Positions 56,227-64,000 of a stretch of DNA of 64,000 nt are shown here, piece after piece (positions within the stretch are counted from its first letter, which is position 1; each line of letters begins with the position of its first letter). Position numbers and translations under genes: made by a program. The notes beneath the pieces were generated by a model, which saw nothing but the letters and a program-made list of their open reading frames with translations, was not told the origin of the DNA and ran no database searches. Source of the stretch: Dermabacter sp. p3-SID358 (GTDB lineage Bacteria; Actinomycetota; Actinomycetes; Actinomycetales; Dermabacteraceae); the NCBI RefSeq assembly GCF_025147465.1, contig NZ_JALXOZ010000012.1:1-64000 (forward strand), read 5' to 3'.

Positions 56227-57867
56227 TCATTCTCGTGAGTCGGTGGAGGCTGACGTAGGCGCGAGGCGATCGGCGAGGCGGGTCACGTCGTTTGCGAGGG
56301 CGAAATCCTCACTTCGCGCGAGACCCGCGACCTCAATTTCGCAGCCTTCGCGAGCGGGGGTTGCACGCACCCACACGCGGCGGCGCGGGATAAAGAGCGA
56401 AAGCATGAGACCGGCGGCCGCGACAAGCGCCATGACAAGCGTAAAGCCCTGCCAGGGGTCGTGTTTCACGTCAAAGGCAGCATAGCGCTTGATGTCGCGA
56501 AACTCGATACTCGAGCCGTCTGGAAGATCGAACTTCTCGCCAGGCGCAAGGGTCATGAGCAGGGGTTTTCCATTCTCGCCCACGATCTGCTCGAGCTTCG
56601 AAACATCGATCTGATAAGCATTTGTGGGCACGCCCTCGTCGAGGCCCAAGTCGCCCGTGTGTGCCGTGAGGAAGAGCTTCGGATCTACGAGGCCCGCGTA
56701 GCTCGAGTGCGGCCCGCGCTCGTCTATCACTGCGGTTGGCGCAAAAATTCCCACGAGAGCCATTTGCTTCGGGGAGGCGTCGGGCATCTTGAGCACGAGC
56801 TGGCCCGTGTAGTTCTTGTCGTTCGCAACAGTGCGCACGGGGCCATCGGCCACCACGTGCCCCTCCGGGTCGCGAACGGTGATGATGGGCGCGTATCCGT
56901 TGCCGAGGAGGAATGCGGTTGCGCCATCGACTTCGAGCGGCTCGTTCACACGCACGCGCTGCTTGTAGGTCTCGCGCCCGGGCGCATCGACGGTGAGGTC
57001 CGCTTCAAACTTCGTCGGCAGACCAAAGGCCTTCGGATTGGAGGAGTCTGTAGAGAACTCGGCCCGGAACTGCTCGAGCGTAAAGCGGAACGGCGGCAGG
57101 TCGTCGGGATTGAACCACGCGCCCGGTTCAAAAGAGTCGTAGCTCGTGAGGGAGTTCGCGAATCCTTCTCCTTCGACGACCGTGATCTGGCCGCGATACG
57201 ACGTCAGGTAGCCGAGCCCGACACCGAGAAGCACGCCAAGAAGCGCGAGGTGGAACGCGAGGTTGCCGGCCTCGCGCAAATACCCGCGTTCGGCGCTCAC
57301 GCTCAGCACACCCGATCCTTCTTCGAGTGTGCGGACCCGGTACCCCGACTTTTTGAGACGTTTCGCGGCGAGGGACTGAATCTGATTCGGGGTCGAACCC
57401 ACAAGGCTTCTCGTCGTGTACCCCGTAAAGCGCTTAAGCCGGCGAGGCGTGCGGGGTGGTTTCGCAACAACCTGACGCGCGTACGTTGCACACCGCGGGA
57501 GCACACAGCCCACAAGGGAAATGAATAGGAGGAGGTAAATTGCACTAAACCACGGCGACGTGAACACATCGAAGAAGCCGGCCCAGTCCAGGAGCTCGCC
57601 CCCCCATCCGTTTTCAGCCAGGAACTGGTCCGTTTTTCCGGGGTTCACGGAACGCTGCGGAAGAAGCGAGCCGGGAACGGCGGCCACCGCGAGCAAAAGC
57701 AAAAGCACAAGTGCGGTGTTCATGCTCGTGAGTTGGCGCCACAAGAAGCGGAGAGTGCCTCGCACGCCGAGGCGCGGAAGGGTGGGAGCGGGCGCGGGCT
57801 CTTTGGTGTGTTCGGGCGACTGCTCGGGTGCGTGCTCCGGGGTTTCCGACGCTTGCTGGTCGTTCAT
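56227..57867 (-). CDS. resB: Cytochrome c biogenesis protein ResB
   Basis: This 546-residue partner of CcsB has three N-terminal helices and a fourth near the C-terminus (GFTLVMALVAAAGLMLSLFI), with a large extracytoplasmic domain between them. ATG 57867 was chosen because AAAGGAG lies 8 nt upstream. Its N-terminus is a polar Glu/Pro-rich segment. Its early codons contain CAAGCGTCGGAA, a short motif that recurs in this window. Confidence 0.94.
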   Translation of the reverse strand: MNDQQASETPEHAPEQSPEHTKEPAPAPTLPRLGVRGTLRFLWRQLTSMNTALVLLLLLAVAAVPGSLLPQRSVNPGKTDQFLAENGWGGELLDWAGFFDVFTSPWFSAIYLLLFISLVGCVLPRCATYARQVVAKPPRTPRRLKRFTGYTTRSLVGSTPNQIQSLAAKRLKKSGYRVRTLEEGSGVLSVSAERGYLREAGNLAFHLALLGVLLGVGLGYLTSYRGQITVVEGEGFANSLTSYDSFEPGAWFNPDDLPPFRFTLEQFRAEFSTDSSNPKAFGLPTKFEADLTVDAPGRETYKQRVRVNEPLEVDGATAFLLGNGYAPIITVRDPEGHVVADGPVRTVANDKNYTGQLVLKMPDASPKQMALVGIFAPTAVIDERGPHSSYAGLVDPKLFLTAHTGDLGLDEGVPTNAYQIDVSKLEQIVGENGKPLLMTLAPGEKFDLPDGSSIEFRDIKRYAAFDVKHDPWQGFTLVMALVAAAGLMLSLFIPRRRVWVRATPAREGCEIEVAGLARSEDFALANDVTRLADRLAPTSASTDSRE

Positions 57868-57899
57868 CGCGGCTTCTCCTTTCTCGCGTTCCGGGCGTG

Positions 57900-58658
57900 T
57901 CATATGACCGTCGTGAACGAGCCGGTCCACGTGGCCAGTTGCGCCATCCACGCGCCCCACTGGCCCGTGAGAAGCAGCGTGCCAATGATGATGAGGATCG
58001 CCCCGCCGAAAACGGTGATCGATCGACGATGCTTTTTGAGCCACGCCGACCACGTGAGCGCGCGGTCAAAAAGAAGGGCGAAGGCGAGGAATGGCAAACC
58101 GAGGCCGAGCGAGTACGCGAGAGCGAGGAGCGCTCCACGTGTAGCACTCCCTCCGTCAAGGGCGAGGGTGCTCACTGCCGCGAAGGTGGGGCCGATGCAC
58201 GGGGTCCAGCCAAAACCAAAGATGATCCCCATGAGCGGAGCTCCCCACAGCCCAGCGTCGGGGCGTTTCTTCACGCGCACTTCTCCACTCAGACGTGGGA
58301 AGAGGCCAATAAAGAGGAGCCCCATGAGGATCACAACGATGCCCGCGACGCGGTTGATCCACGTCGCATGCGCGCCGAGCGTGTACCCGATCGCACCAAC
58401 GAAGCCGCCCATGACCATGAAGATCACGGTGAAACCGAGAACGAACAGGAAGGCCCCGAGGGCGAGGCGCCCCGTGCGGTTGTGCGATTCTTCCCGCTGC
58501 CCGGCGATGCCCGAAACATAGGCGAGGTAGCCGGGTACGACTGGAAACACGCAGGGCGAAAGAAAGGCGACGATGCCCGCGAGCGCACTCACGGCCGCGG
58601 CAAGGAGGAGCGAGCCATCGAGAACCGTGCTCGCAAACACGTGCTGGATTTCAGTCAT
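57900..58658 (-). CDS. ccdA: Thiol-disulfide transporter CcdA
   Basis: This 252-residue membrane protein passes reducing equivalents to the exported TlpA-like thioredoxin to keep apocytochrome thiols reduced. Redox cysteines are in FLSPCVFPVVPGY and GFGWTPCIGPT, and there are six helices. The gene overlaps the upstream tlpA-type gene by 4 nt (ATGA). Confidence 0.95.
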   Translation of the reverse strand: MTEIQHVFASTVLDGSLLLAAAVSALAGIVAFLSPCVFPVVPGYLAYVSGIAGQREESHNRTGRLALGAFLFVLGFTVIFMVMGGFVGAIGYTLGAHATWINRVAGIVVILMGLLFIGLFPRLSGEVRVKKRPDAGLWGAPLMGIIFGFGWTPCIGPTFAAVSTLALDGGSATRGALLALAYSLGLGLPFLAFALLFDRALTWSAWLKKHRRSITVFGGAILIIIGTLLLTGQWGAWMAQLATWTGSFTTVI

Positions 58659-59233
58659 TCGGCAAGGACCCGATCGATCATCGCGCTCAGAATCGAGGGG
58701 TCGGCGAGACCCGAGATCCGCGCGGCGACCCTGCCTTGCTTATCGAACACAAGGGTCGAGGGAACGGCGTTCGGGGAAACCTGCCCGCGAAGCGCGTAAA
58801 GGATGCTGCCGTCACGATCGGGGATCGACGGGTAGGGAATCGAAAACTTCTTCTCGAAAGCCTGGGCAGGGCCCGCTTCGTCACGCACGTTGATGCCGAT
58901 GAACTCGACGCCTTTGTCGGCGTAGGTCTCATGGAGTTTCACGAGATCGGGAGCTTCTTTTCGGCACGGAGCGCACGAGGCATACCACACGTTGAGCACG
59001 ACTGGAGCGCCGCGTTTCTCGCTCAGCATGAAGGTGTCGCCACCAAATGTCTCGCCCGTGAAATCGTAGGCGTCGCCGCGTTTGTCGAGCGCGATCTCGG
59101 TACTGACGCCCGAGCCTTCGACATAGCCGGTGTCGTAGCGGTCGGAGGTGTCGGTGCTCGCGCACCCGGCGAGGCCGATGATGGCAAGTGGAAGGGAGAG
59201 CGCCGCGCGGCGCGTGAAGGGTGCGGGTTTCAT
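58655..59233 (-). CDS. TlpA/ResA-type thioredoxin lipoprotein
   Basis: This 192-residue lipoprotein has lipobox LAGC (Cys24) and a thioredoxin fold with the redox pair Cys87-Ala-Pro-Cys90 (WYASCAPCRKE). A cis-proline segment NAVPSTLVF follows. It reduces apocytochrome c disulfides using electrons from CcdA. It overlaps both neighbours by 4 nt. Confidence 0.94.
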   Translation of the reverse strand: MKPAPFTRRAALSLPLAIIGLAGCASTDTSDRYDTGYVEGSGVSTEIALDKRGDAYDFTGETFGGDTFMLSEKRGAPVVLNVWYASCAPCRKEAPDLVKLHETYADKGVEFIGINVRDEAGPAQAFEKKFSIPYPSIPDRDGSILYALRGQVSPNAVPSTLVFDKQGRVAARISGLADPSILSAMIDRVLAE

Positions 59234-59877
59234 GTGAGCTTCCCGCCCGTCGCATCCACGGCGCCCTCATAGAGCGCGGCGGCGGGTTCGGAGTATTCAA
59301 CGTGGTCGAGGTGCTCCCCGCTGAACACGAGAGAGGTCACTGAAGCGAGGCGGCATTCGCGCTTTCGAGGATCGTGCAGCAGGGGTTTGTGCTCGGCTGC
59401 GCGGCGCGTGAGCCAAATGGGGAGCTGATGCAACACGAGGGCGACTTCGTGCCCCTCAGCAGTATGGCGAGCATCGCGTACCGACGCCATGACGCGCTCG
59501 ACCTGATCGCGATACCGCTCGCCCCAACTCGGGCGGAACGGGTTCACGAAATACTTCCAGTTCTTCGGATTTGTGAAACTCGCTTCGCCGTGACCGATTC
59601 GATGACCTTCGAAGTGGTTGAGGGCCTCCGTGAGACGCTCATCCGTCTCGACCACGAGCCCGTGGGGTTCGGCGATGGGCTTCGCCGTTTGCTGTGCGCG
59701 AAGAAGCGGGGAGGCGGCAACTTTGACGATGTCACGGCCCGCGAGAGCATCACCCGTGAGGCGCGCCATCTGCTCGCCGCGTTCAGAAAGCCGATATCCG
59801 GGCAAGCGCCCGTAGAGGATCTTTCCCGGGTTGTGCACCTCGCCGTGCCGCACCAGGTGAACGATCGTCTCAGTCAT
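59230..59877 (-). CDS. Histidine phosphatase (phosphoglycerate mutase-like)
   Basis: This 215-residue protein has the phosphohistidine motif LVRHGE (His11) and conserved downstream TEALNHFEGHRIG and LVLHQLP segments. Members of this family head the ccs operon in other actinobacteria, including the mycobacterial Rv0525-Rv0529 set. The substrate is unknown. ATG 59877 has GAGAGG close upstream. Confidence 0.88.
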   Translation of the reverse strand: MTETIVHLVRHGEVHNPGKILYGRLPGYRLSERGEQMARLTGDALAGRDIVKVAASPLLRAQQTAKPIAEPHGLVVETDERLTEALNHFEGHRIGHGEASFTNPKNWKYFVNPFRPSWGERYRDQVERVMASVRDARHTAEGHEVALVLHQLPIWLTRRAAEHKPLLHDPRKRECRLASVTSLVFSGEHLDHVEYSEPAAALYEGAVDATGGKLT

Positions 59878-59940
59878 AAGCCCTCTCGGTGGTGGGAAGA
59901 GTGGTATCGAAGCCTTGGCGCTCCAGCCTATCGGCTCGCG

Positions 59941-60447
59941 TCACTCGCCGGTGGCAAACTCGATGCACTCGCGATCCTGTTCACTCACGAGCTTATCGAG
60001 GATGCGAGCGAGGGCCAGGAAATCCTCCCTGCCGAGCCGGTCCAGGAGGAATTCGCGCACGCTCACGACATGGTTCGGCGCCGCTTCCTCAAGAAGCTCA
60101 CGACCCGCGGCGGTGAGAACGGCGACGCGCCCGCGACCGTCGGAAACCGAACGCTCACGCGCGACCAAACCGCGCTTTTCCATGCGCGCAACCGTGTGTG
60201 TGAGCCGCGAGCGCGAGTGCACGACCTGCTGCGCAAGCTCCGACATGCGCGCGCTTCCACTTTCACTTTCGCTGAGGCGCACGAGGATTTCATATTCGGC
60301 GAGCGAGAGGTCGATGTTCGGATCCTGCTCGAGGGTCTGGGAGAGGCGTTCCTTGAGGCGGGTGGTCGTGAAGAGATAGGTGCGCCACGCTTTTTGTTCC
60401 TCGAGGTCGAGCCAAGGAACCTCCTGCCTGCTGTTCTCGCTCGCCAC
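59941..60447 (-). CDS. MarR-family transcriptional regulator
   Basis: This 168-residue winged-helix regulator has DLSLAEYEILVRLSESESGSARMSELAQQV, the recognition segment SRSRLTHTVARMEKRGLV and the wing RSVSDGRGRVAVLT. GTG 60447 has AAAGGAG upstream. It is divergent from yceI, and the palindrome at 60612-60622 is a plausible binding site for it. Confidence 0.92.
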   Translation of the reverse strand: MASENSRQEVPWLDLEEQKAWRTYLFTTTRLKERLSQTLEQDPNIDLSLAEYEILVRLSESESGSARMSELAQQVVHSRSRLTHTVARMEKRGLVARERSVSDGRGRVAVLTAAGRELLEEAAPNHVVSVREFLLDRLGREDFLALARILDKLVSEQDRECIEFATGE

Positions 60448-60582
60448 CCTCGGCTCCTTTCACCCGGCACTCTCGGAAAATGCATGAAATCGCCTCCTAT
60501 TATGCGCGTGTGGGGGCCTTGACGCACGAAAGGGTGTCCCCAACCTCACCCCGTGTGATGACGGACTGGTGGGGCTTTGAGC

Positions 60583-60622
60583 TTGACATGACCGACCGAT
60601 TCGAATAGTTTAGTTTTCAACT
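60583..60622 (+). promoter_or_regulatory. yceI promoter with overlapping palindrome
   Basis: TTGACA (60583-60588) and TAGTTT (60606-60611) are separated by 17 nt, the best promoter match in the window. AGTTTTCAACT (60612-60622), a palindrome with TTC at the centre, abuts the -10 box and would sit at the transcription start, a typical repressor position for the divergent MarR protein. Confidence 0.72.
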
Positions 60623-60673
60623 TCCGGGCGGCAACCGTCGGACCGCCACCTCTACCACTCGAAGGAGAAACCC

Positions 60674-61216
60674 ATGACCGCACTTCCCGAAGGGCTCACA
60701 CAAGGCACGTGGACCCTCGACGCTTCCCACACCGCCGCCGCATTCACCGTGCGCCACGCAGGTATTTCGAAGACCCGCGGCCAGTTCGAGGAGGTCGCCG
60801 GCCAGATGATCGTTGGCGAGACACTCGAAGACACCCGCATCAGCGCCGAGATCCAGATCGATTCGCTCACGACCGGCAACAACGACCGCGACCAGCACCT
60901 CAAGAGCGCCGACTTCTTCGACGCCGAGCAGTTCACGGCCATGGTGTTCACGTCGACCTCGTTCGATGGCGAAACCCTCAAGGGCGACCTCACCATCAAG
61001 GACGTCACGAAGAGTGTTGAACTTGACGTGGAGTTTGAAGGCGCTGCAACCGACCCGTTCGGCACCTATCGCGCAGGTTTCTCGGGCACGACCGAGATTT
61101 CCCGCAAGGAGTTCGGGCTCACGTGGAACGCCGCGCTCGAAGCCGGCGGCGTACTCGTAGGCGACAAAGTGAAGATCATGATCGACGCCGAGTTCACCGC
61201 GCCCACCGCAGCCTGA
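60674..61216 (+). CDS. YceI family protein
   Basis: This 180-residue protein of the YceI lipocalin-like fold is known to bind polyisoprenoids. It has GTWTLDASHTAAAFTVRHAGISKTRGQF and RDQHLKSADFFDAEQF. No signal peptide is present, as in many actinobacterial members, so it is cytoplasmic here. A role with menaquinone or its precursors is only a guess. ATG 60674 follows GAAGGAGAAA. It has its own strong promoter. Confidence 0.94.
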   Translation: MTALPEGLTQGTWTLDASHTAAAFTVRHAGISKTRGQFEEVAGQMIVGETLEDTRISAEIQIDSLTTGNNDRDQHLKSADFFDAEQFTAMVFTSTSFDGETLKGDLTIKDVTKSVELDVEFEGAATDPFGTYRAGFSGTTEISRKEFGLTWNAALEAGGVLVGDKVKIMIDAEFTAPTAA

Positions 61217-61240
61217 GCGGCAATCTTCTAGGCTGGGGTC

Positions 61241-61576
61241 ATGAACGACAACGCTCATGACCCCGGTCTTTCATCATCTTCGGGAGCCCGCATTGTGCTG
61301 CTCGAACGTCCTGGCTGCCATTTGTGCGAAGAGGCAGCGCTCATCGTGGAGCGCGTCGCGGCGGAAGCAGGCGAACGGGTCGAACGGGTCAACATCGAAG
61401 ACGACGATGCACTCGCACGGCGCTGGTCTATCGAGATCCCCGTTGTTGCCGTCGACGGCGAAGTCGTTGCCGTGTACCGCGTTGAGGAGAAGAAGCTACA
61501 AGCGGCGCTCACGCGGGGACTGAGGCGCCCGCATCCCATCATTGGTGCGGCGGCGAGGATCTTGCGCCGCGGCTGA
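61241..61576 (+). CDS. Glutaredoxin-like (DUF836) protein
   Basis: This 111-residue thioredoxin-fold protein has the redox motif Cys26-His-Leu-Cys29 (RPGCHLCEEA) and the cis-proline segment IEIPVVAVDGE. It fits the small glutaredoxin-like family common in actinobacteria, probably cytoplasmic. No Shine-Dalgarno is present. TAGGCT ends 6 nt before ATG 61241, suggesting a leaderless transcript even though yceI ends only 24 nt upstream. Confidence 0.85.
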   Translation: MNDNAHDPGLSSSSGARIVLLERPGCHLCEEAALIVERVAAEAGERVERVNIEDDDALARRWSIEIPVVAVDGEVVAVYRVEEKKLQAALTRGLRRPHPIIGAAARILRRG

Positions 61577-61615
61577 ATTTGCGCGCCCACTACAGCACTC
61601 GCCTGCTCTCGACAG

Positions 61616-61731
61616 CCTGCTCCAGTACCTTTCACCGGTGGGCCGCCCTCAACCTTCCAGCTTCTCCTCCCAAAACCCTGCCCCAACAGTTTTTACCGGC
61701 AGGCCGCCCCCAGCCTCCCAGCTTTCCCCCC
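61616..61731 (+). repeat. Two diverged 55-nt direct repeats, C-rich
   Basis: Unit 1 (61616-61670) and unit 2 (61677-61731) both run from CCTGC through ACCGG, GGCCGCCC and CCAGCTT to a C/T-rich end. They agree at about 40 of 55 positions, and nearly all differences are C/T or A/G changes. A weaker third partial copy follows to about 61790. No gene is supported here. Confidence 0.65.
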
Positions 61732-61835
61732 GGCAGAATCCGGCCCTACGGCTTTCATCAACAGCCCACCCCAGCTTCTCAGCTTCCCCCGCCATAACTC
61801 CGATATTCGCCCGCACCACTCTTCCTTTACATACG

Positions 61836-61900
61836 AAGGTGGTGAAAAACAGCGTTAGAGGCACGCATTTGAACGCCAGATAGCGGTTTTTCACCACTTT
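61836..61900. repeat. 15-bp inverted repeat with 35-nt spacer
   Basis: AAGGTGGTGAAAAAC (61836-61850) and GTTTTTCACCACTTT (61886-61900) pair at 14 of 15 positions. The spacer contains a shorter pair (GCGTT and AACGC). The element is AT-rich against its surroundings and lies in the centre of the 537-nt gene-free stretch 61577-62113. Confidence 0.7.
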
Positions 61901-61919
61901 GCTGCTGCCGAGGAGGAAG

Positions 61920-62010
61920 CAAGGCAGGTGCCAGGGACAGGAAGAAAGGCGGCTACCTGAGGTGGAAAGCAAGGCGGCTATCTGAGGTAAGCAAGGCTGT
62001 TACCGGGGAA
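61920..62010. repeat. Imperfect purine-rich direct repeats of about 23-25 nt
   Basis: AAGGCGGCTACCTGAGGT (61946-61963) and AAGGCGGCTATCTGAGGT (61971-61988) differ at one base. Weaker copies flank them (AAGGCAGGTGCCAGGG and AAGGCTGTTACCGGGG). The complement resembles the C-rich repeats on the other side of the central inverted repeat. Confidence 0.65.
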
Positions 62011-62044
62011 AGACAGCCAGTTAAGGAAGGGAGAAGCGCGGCCA

Positions 62045-62082
62045 CAAAAAACCGCCGCCCTCCGAGAAGGAGAACGGCAGTT
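62045..62082 (-). terminator. Terminator of the bS22 gene
   Basis: A 14-bp hairpin (AACTGCCGTTCTCC with GGAGGGCGGCGGTT, loop TTCTC, some G-U pairs) is followed by TTTTT on the minus strand, 32 nt beyond the bS22 stop codon. Confidence 0.85.
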
Positions 62083-62113
62083 CTTTGACGCGTGCGGGCC
62101 AGCCCGCAGCGAC

Positions 62114-62212
62114 TTACTTCTTGTTACGGCGCTGGTGGCGGGTCTTGCGGAGAAGCTTGCGGTGCTTCTTCTTCGACATGCGCTTGCGACGCTTCTTGAT
62201 CACGGAACCCAT
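62114..62212 (-). CDS. Small ribosomal subunit protein bS22 (AURKAIP1/COX24 domain)
   Basis: This 32-residue, extremely basic peptide starts MGSVIKKRRKRMSKKKHRKLLRKTR, almost identical to the actinobacterial mini ribosomal protein bS22 found near the decoding centre. ATG 62212 has AAGAGG 5-10 nt upstream. A longer reading upstream has no homologous sequence. It has its own promoter and terminator. Confidence 0.93.
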   Translation of the reverse strand: MGSVIKKRRKRMSKKKHRKLLRKTRHQRRNKK

Positions 62213-62339
62213 GATTGCCTCTTTTCTTACAGTGCGTGGTGGCGGCGGCACCGCCCAGGTGTCGGTGGCCGGCACGCGCCGAGCGCAGCCGGGGCGGCCA
62301 CCCTCGCGGGGCAGCGGCCACAAACACAGACAATGCACC

Positions 62340-62368
62340 ATTTTAGCGCCGCAGCCCAATGCGCTCAA
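62340..62368 (-). promoter_or_regulatory. Probable bS22 promoter
   Basis: TTGAGC (62363-62368) and TAAAAT (62340-62345) on the minus strand are exactly 17 nt apart. Transcription from about 62333 gives a leader of about 120 nt. Confidence 0.65.
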
Positions 62369-62432
62369 AGGTCATCCGCGAAGCGTGAGGGGCTTCACGC
62401 GCGCGAATTGAGCAACGATCCTTGGATCTTGC

Positions 62433-64000
62433 CTAGGTTGACGCGATGAGCTCAGCAAGGGCACTTTCAAGGCGCGACGCCCGGTCGAGCTCATTCTGGG
62501 CACCGGCGACGACGGTTCGTTCAGCCGCCTCGCGAAGCGAAGAACGCAAGGCCCTGCGGATTCGACGCTTGCGTGAGCCTGCAACGATCGAATTGAGAAA
62601 CGCCGCGAAAATTCCGAGCAGAATTCCAAGGCCGAGCCCCGCGATGATCATCGCCGTGGGCACAGGCACGGGCACCCATAAACCCTCGAGCATCGGCATC
62701 GGCGGCTTCGGCACCTGAAGGAAATCGAAGCCTGCGAGCGCCAGCAGCCACACGAGCCCAGCGATGGCCGTGAGAAAAGCGAGCCACTGCACGATATTGA
62801 GCGGAAGCCATGTCCAGGACTTCTCGGATCCGCGAAAGTTCGTGTGGGTGAGGGCGTAATCGACTTCATCGGGCAGCGTCTCTTTTTCCTTATCGAGGGC
62901 GTCCGTGAGACGGCCCGGCCACGGGTGAGGCGCGTCGCCCGCGATCGACAACGCGAATTCGTCGACCGCGCGATTCATGCGCGCGCGAGCGCCGGGCGCA
63001 TCGATGGAGAGCGAGGATCGCGAAACGAACTCCTCATCCGAGTCGCCTTTGCGGTGCCTGTTGCTTGCGCGCCCGATGCGCATCCTTTCGAGCGGGTCAA
63101 CCTTGAACGACCCTATCCAGCGAAGCGCCGGCCATCCGGTGTGGCGGCCCGCGCGGGTTCGGTAGCTCTTCGCCACCGCCTCGGAAATCTTCTCGACCTG
63201 GGCGGCGCCCGCACATGCTTCCTCAAGCCGGTCAACCTCGAAAGTGGGAACTTCGCGAGGGAGCGAAGGGATCTCGACGGACTTACGCGTGACGGTCACA
63301 CCCACCGCCTCCGCAATCATTTCTCCCTCGGCACGGGCGTCCGCGAGGAGGCGTTCGAGAACCGCGCGCTTCGATTCAACGACCGAGGCGATCTCCTCAC
63401 GTAAGTTCGGAAGTCCGGTGCCGTCGACCGCGCTGACAAGCAACACCTGGGCTTTGGCGAGGCCGTCATCATCAAGCAGAGCCTTCATCGAGGAGCGCAC
63501 GGCCACACCATCTGCTTTCGAGAGGCGGTCGGCCTGATTTACGACCACGATCGTCACCGCGTCGTGGCGCGCGAAGCGGCTGATGAACTCGGTGTGTAAA
63601 ACGGCATCCGCGTATTTTTCGGGGTCGGTGACCCACACGAGCACGTCGACCGTCCCCGCAAGGCGCTCAGCAATCTCGCGGTTCGCGCTTTCAACGGAAT
63701 CGAAATCGGGCAGGTCCACGAGGATCGCCCCTTGCGGGAGCGAGCCGCGCCCCACCGTGTGCCTCTCGCGAATCTCGAGCCAATCGAGGAGCGAGGCGGC
63801 GGAGCTTCCTCCGTACTCATCCGCGACCTCCGGGAGCACAGCGAGCGCGGTCGAGGTCGTGGGGCGCCTGTGCGCGACGCGCGCGATTTCTTCGCCGACG
63901 ATGGCGTTCACAAGCGAGGACTTCCCCGAGCCCGTCGATCCAAACAGGCCGATCACAGTGTGTTCGCTCGAATGTTCGAGGCGCTCCGTGAGCCGGGCAC
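62433..64000 (-). CDS. Membrane-associated GTPase, 5' end beyond the window
   Basis: A dynamin/Era-like GTP-binding protein is open to the right edge of the window. The in-frame sequence ARLTERLEHSSEHTVIGLFGSTGSGKSSLVNAI continues upstream of the GTG at 63956, so the real start lies outside. Motifs are the P-loop GSTGSGKSS, G3-like LVDLPDFDSVE, and NQAD as G4. After a charged middle region come two C-terminal membrane helices (LNIVQWLAFLTAIAGLVWLLALAG and AMIIAGLGLGILLGIFAAFL) and a basic tail. In actinobacteria such genes often come in pairs, and the partner may lie just outside. Confidence 0.85.
   Translation of the reverse strand, partial: ARLTERLEHSSEHTVIGLFGSTGSGKSSLVNAIVGEEIARVAHRRPTTSTALAVLPEVADEYGGSSAASLLDWLEIRERHTVGRGSLPQGAILVDLPDFDSVESANREIAERLAGTVDVLVWVTDPEKYADAVLHTEFISRFARHDAVTIVVVNQADRLSKADGVAVRSSMKALLDDDGLAKAQVLLVSAVDGTGLPNLREEIASVVESKRAVLERLLADARAEGEMIAEAVGVTVTRKSVEIPSLPREVPTFEVDRLEEACAGAAQVEKISEAVAKSYRTRAGRHTGWPALRWIGSFKVDPLERMRIGRASNRHRKGDSDEEFVSRSSLSIDAPGARARMNRAVDEFALSIAGDAPHPWPGRLTDALDKEKETLPDEVDYALTHTNFRGSEKSWTWLPLNIVQWLAFLTAIAGLVWLLALAGFDFLQVPKPPMPMLEGLWVPVPVPTAMIIAGLGLGILLGIFAAFLNSIVAGSRKRRIRRALRSSLREAAERTVVAGAQNELDRASRLESALAELIAST

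Noticed and set aside
61649..61972. Minus-strand open frame of 107 codons across the repeat region
   Set aside because: It crosses the inverted repeat and both repeat sets, has no ribosome site, and its apparent peptide repeats follow from the DNA repeats.
61616..62010. CRISPR-like array
   Set aside because: The repeats are diverged, vary in length, have no uniform spacers and no cas genes nearby.

Overview
The window is 64 kb of high-GC chromosome from an actinobacterium. The gene families (bS22-type mini ribosomal protein, DUF3017, DUF4229, DUF6350, RpfB-like stalk domains) and the gene orders of the translation, menaquinone and cytochrome c maturation blocks all point to Actinobacteria. 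Micrococcales is likely. A facultatively anaerobic Dermabacteraceae-type organism (Dermabacter or Brachybacterium relatives) is my best guess, and that guess is inference. I see no phage, insertion sequence, CRISPR array or plasmid gene.

Region 1 (1-17.8 kb, minus strand) reads from right to left as rplJ-rplL, three tandem paralogous lipoprotein genes (the last one broken), rpoB-rpoC, a cell-wall protein with a YabE/G5 stalk and an RlpA-like barrel, and the str operon rpsL-rpsG-fusA-tuf. The lipoproteins sit between rplL and rpoB, which are normally adjacent. Promoter-like sites lie before rpsL, rpoB and rplJ, and a hairpin with a T-run lies in the rplJ leader.

Region 2 (18.4-24.3 kb) holds a bifunctional aldehyde/alcohol dehydrogenase (adhE), a convergent Gfo/Idh/MocA oxidoreductase and a POT-family peptide transporter. 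It separates rplJL from the rest of the ribosomal block. Region 3 (24.3-26.9 kb, minus) is tRNA-Trp, secE, nusG, rplK, rplA.

Region 4 (27-38.5 kb) is metabolic: aspartate-type aminotransferase, adenosine deaminase-like protein, galactokinase, ThrE-type exporter, beta-carbonic anhydrase, aspartase, polyphosphate kinase 2, purH and purN. Region 5 (38.5-51.4 kb) carries most of menaquinone synthesis (menF, menD, menC, menB, menE, menA). These genes are interleaved with an HtrA-type protease, a DUF6350 membrane protein and phosphoketolase (xfp). Together adhE, xfp and menaquinone suggest a flexible fermentative and respiratory lifestyle.

Region 6 (51.4-55.2 kb) has small membrane proteins and a compact three-gene group: a fructosamine-kinase-like protein, a nucleotidyltransferase and a galactokinase-like GHMP kinase with an altered signature. 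Region 7 (55.2-59.9 kb) is the system II cytochrome c maturation operon (histidine phosphatase, TlpA/ResA, CcdA, ResB, CcsB). The right end has a divergent marR/yceI pair, a small glutaredoxin-like gene, a repeat-rich gene-free stretch, the 32-residue bS22 gene and a truncated GTPase.

Several genes show no Shine-Dalgarno sequence but a TANNNT box 6-7 nt before the start codon, which suggests leaderless transcripts. The most unusual items are the lipoprotein family inside the rpl-rpo cluster, the sugar-activation trio, a triple ACCCCCACA box upstream of menC, a 31-nt hairpin element in two copies, and the inverted-repeat region at 61.6-62.0 kb.
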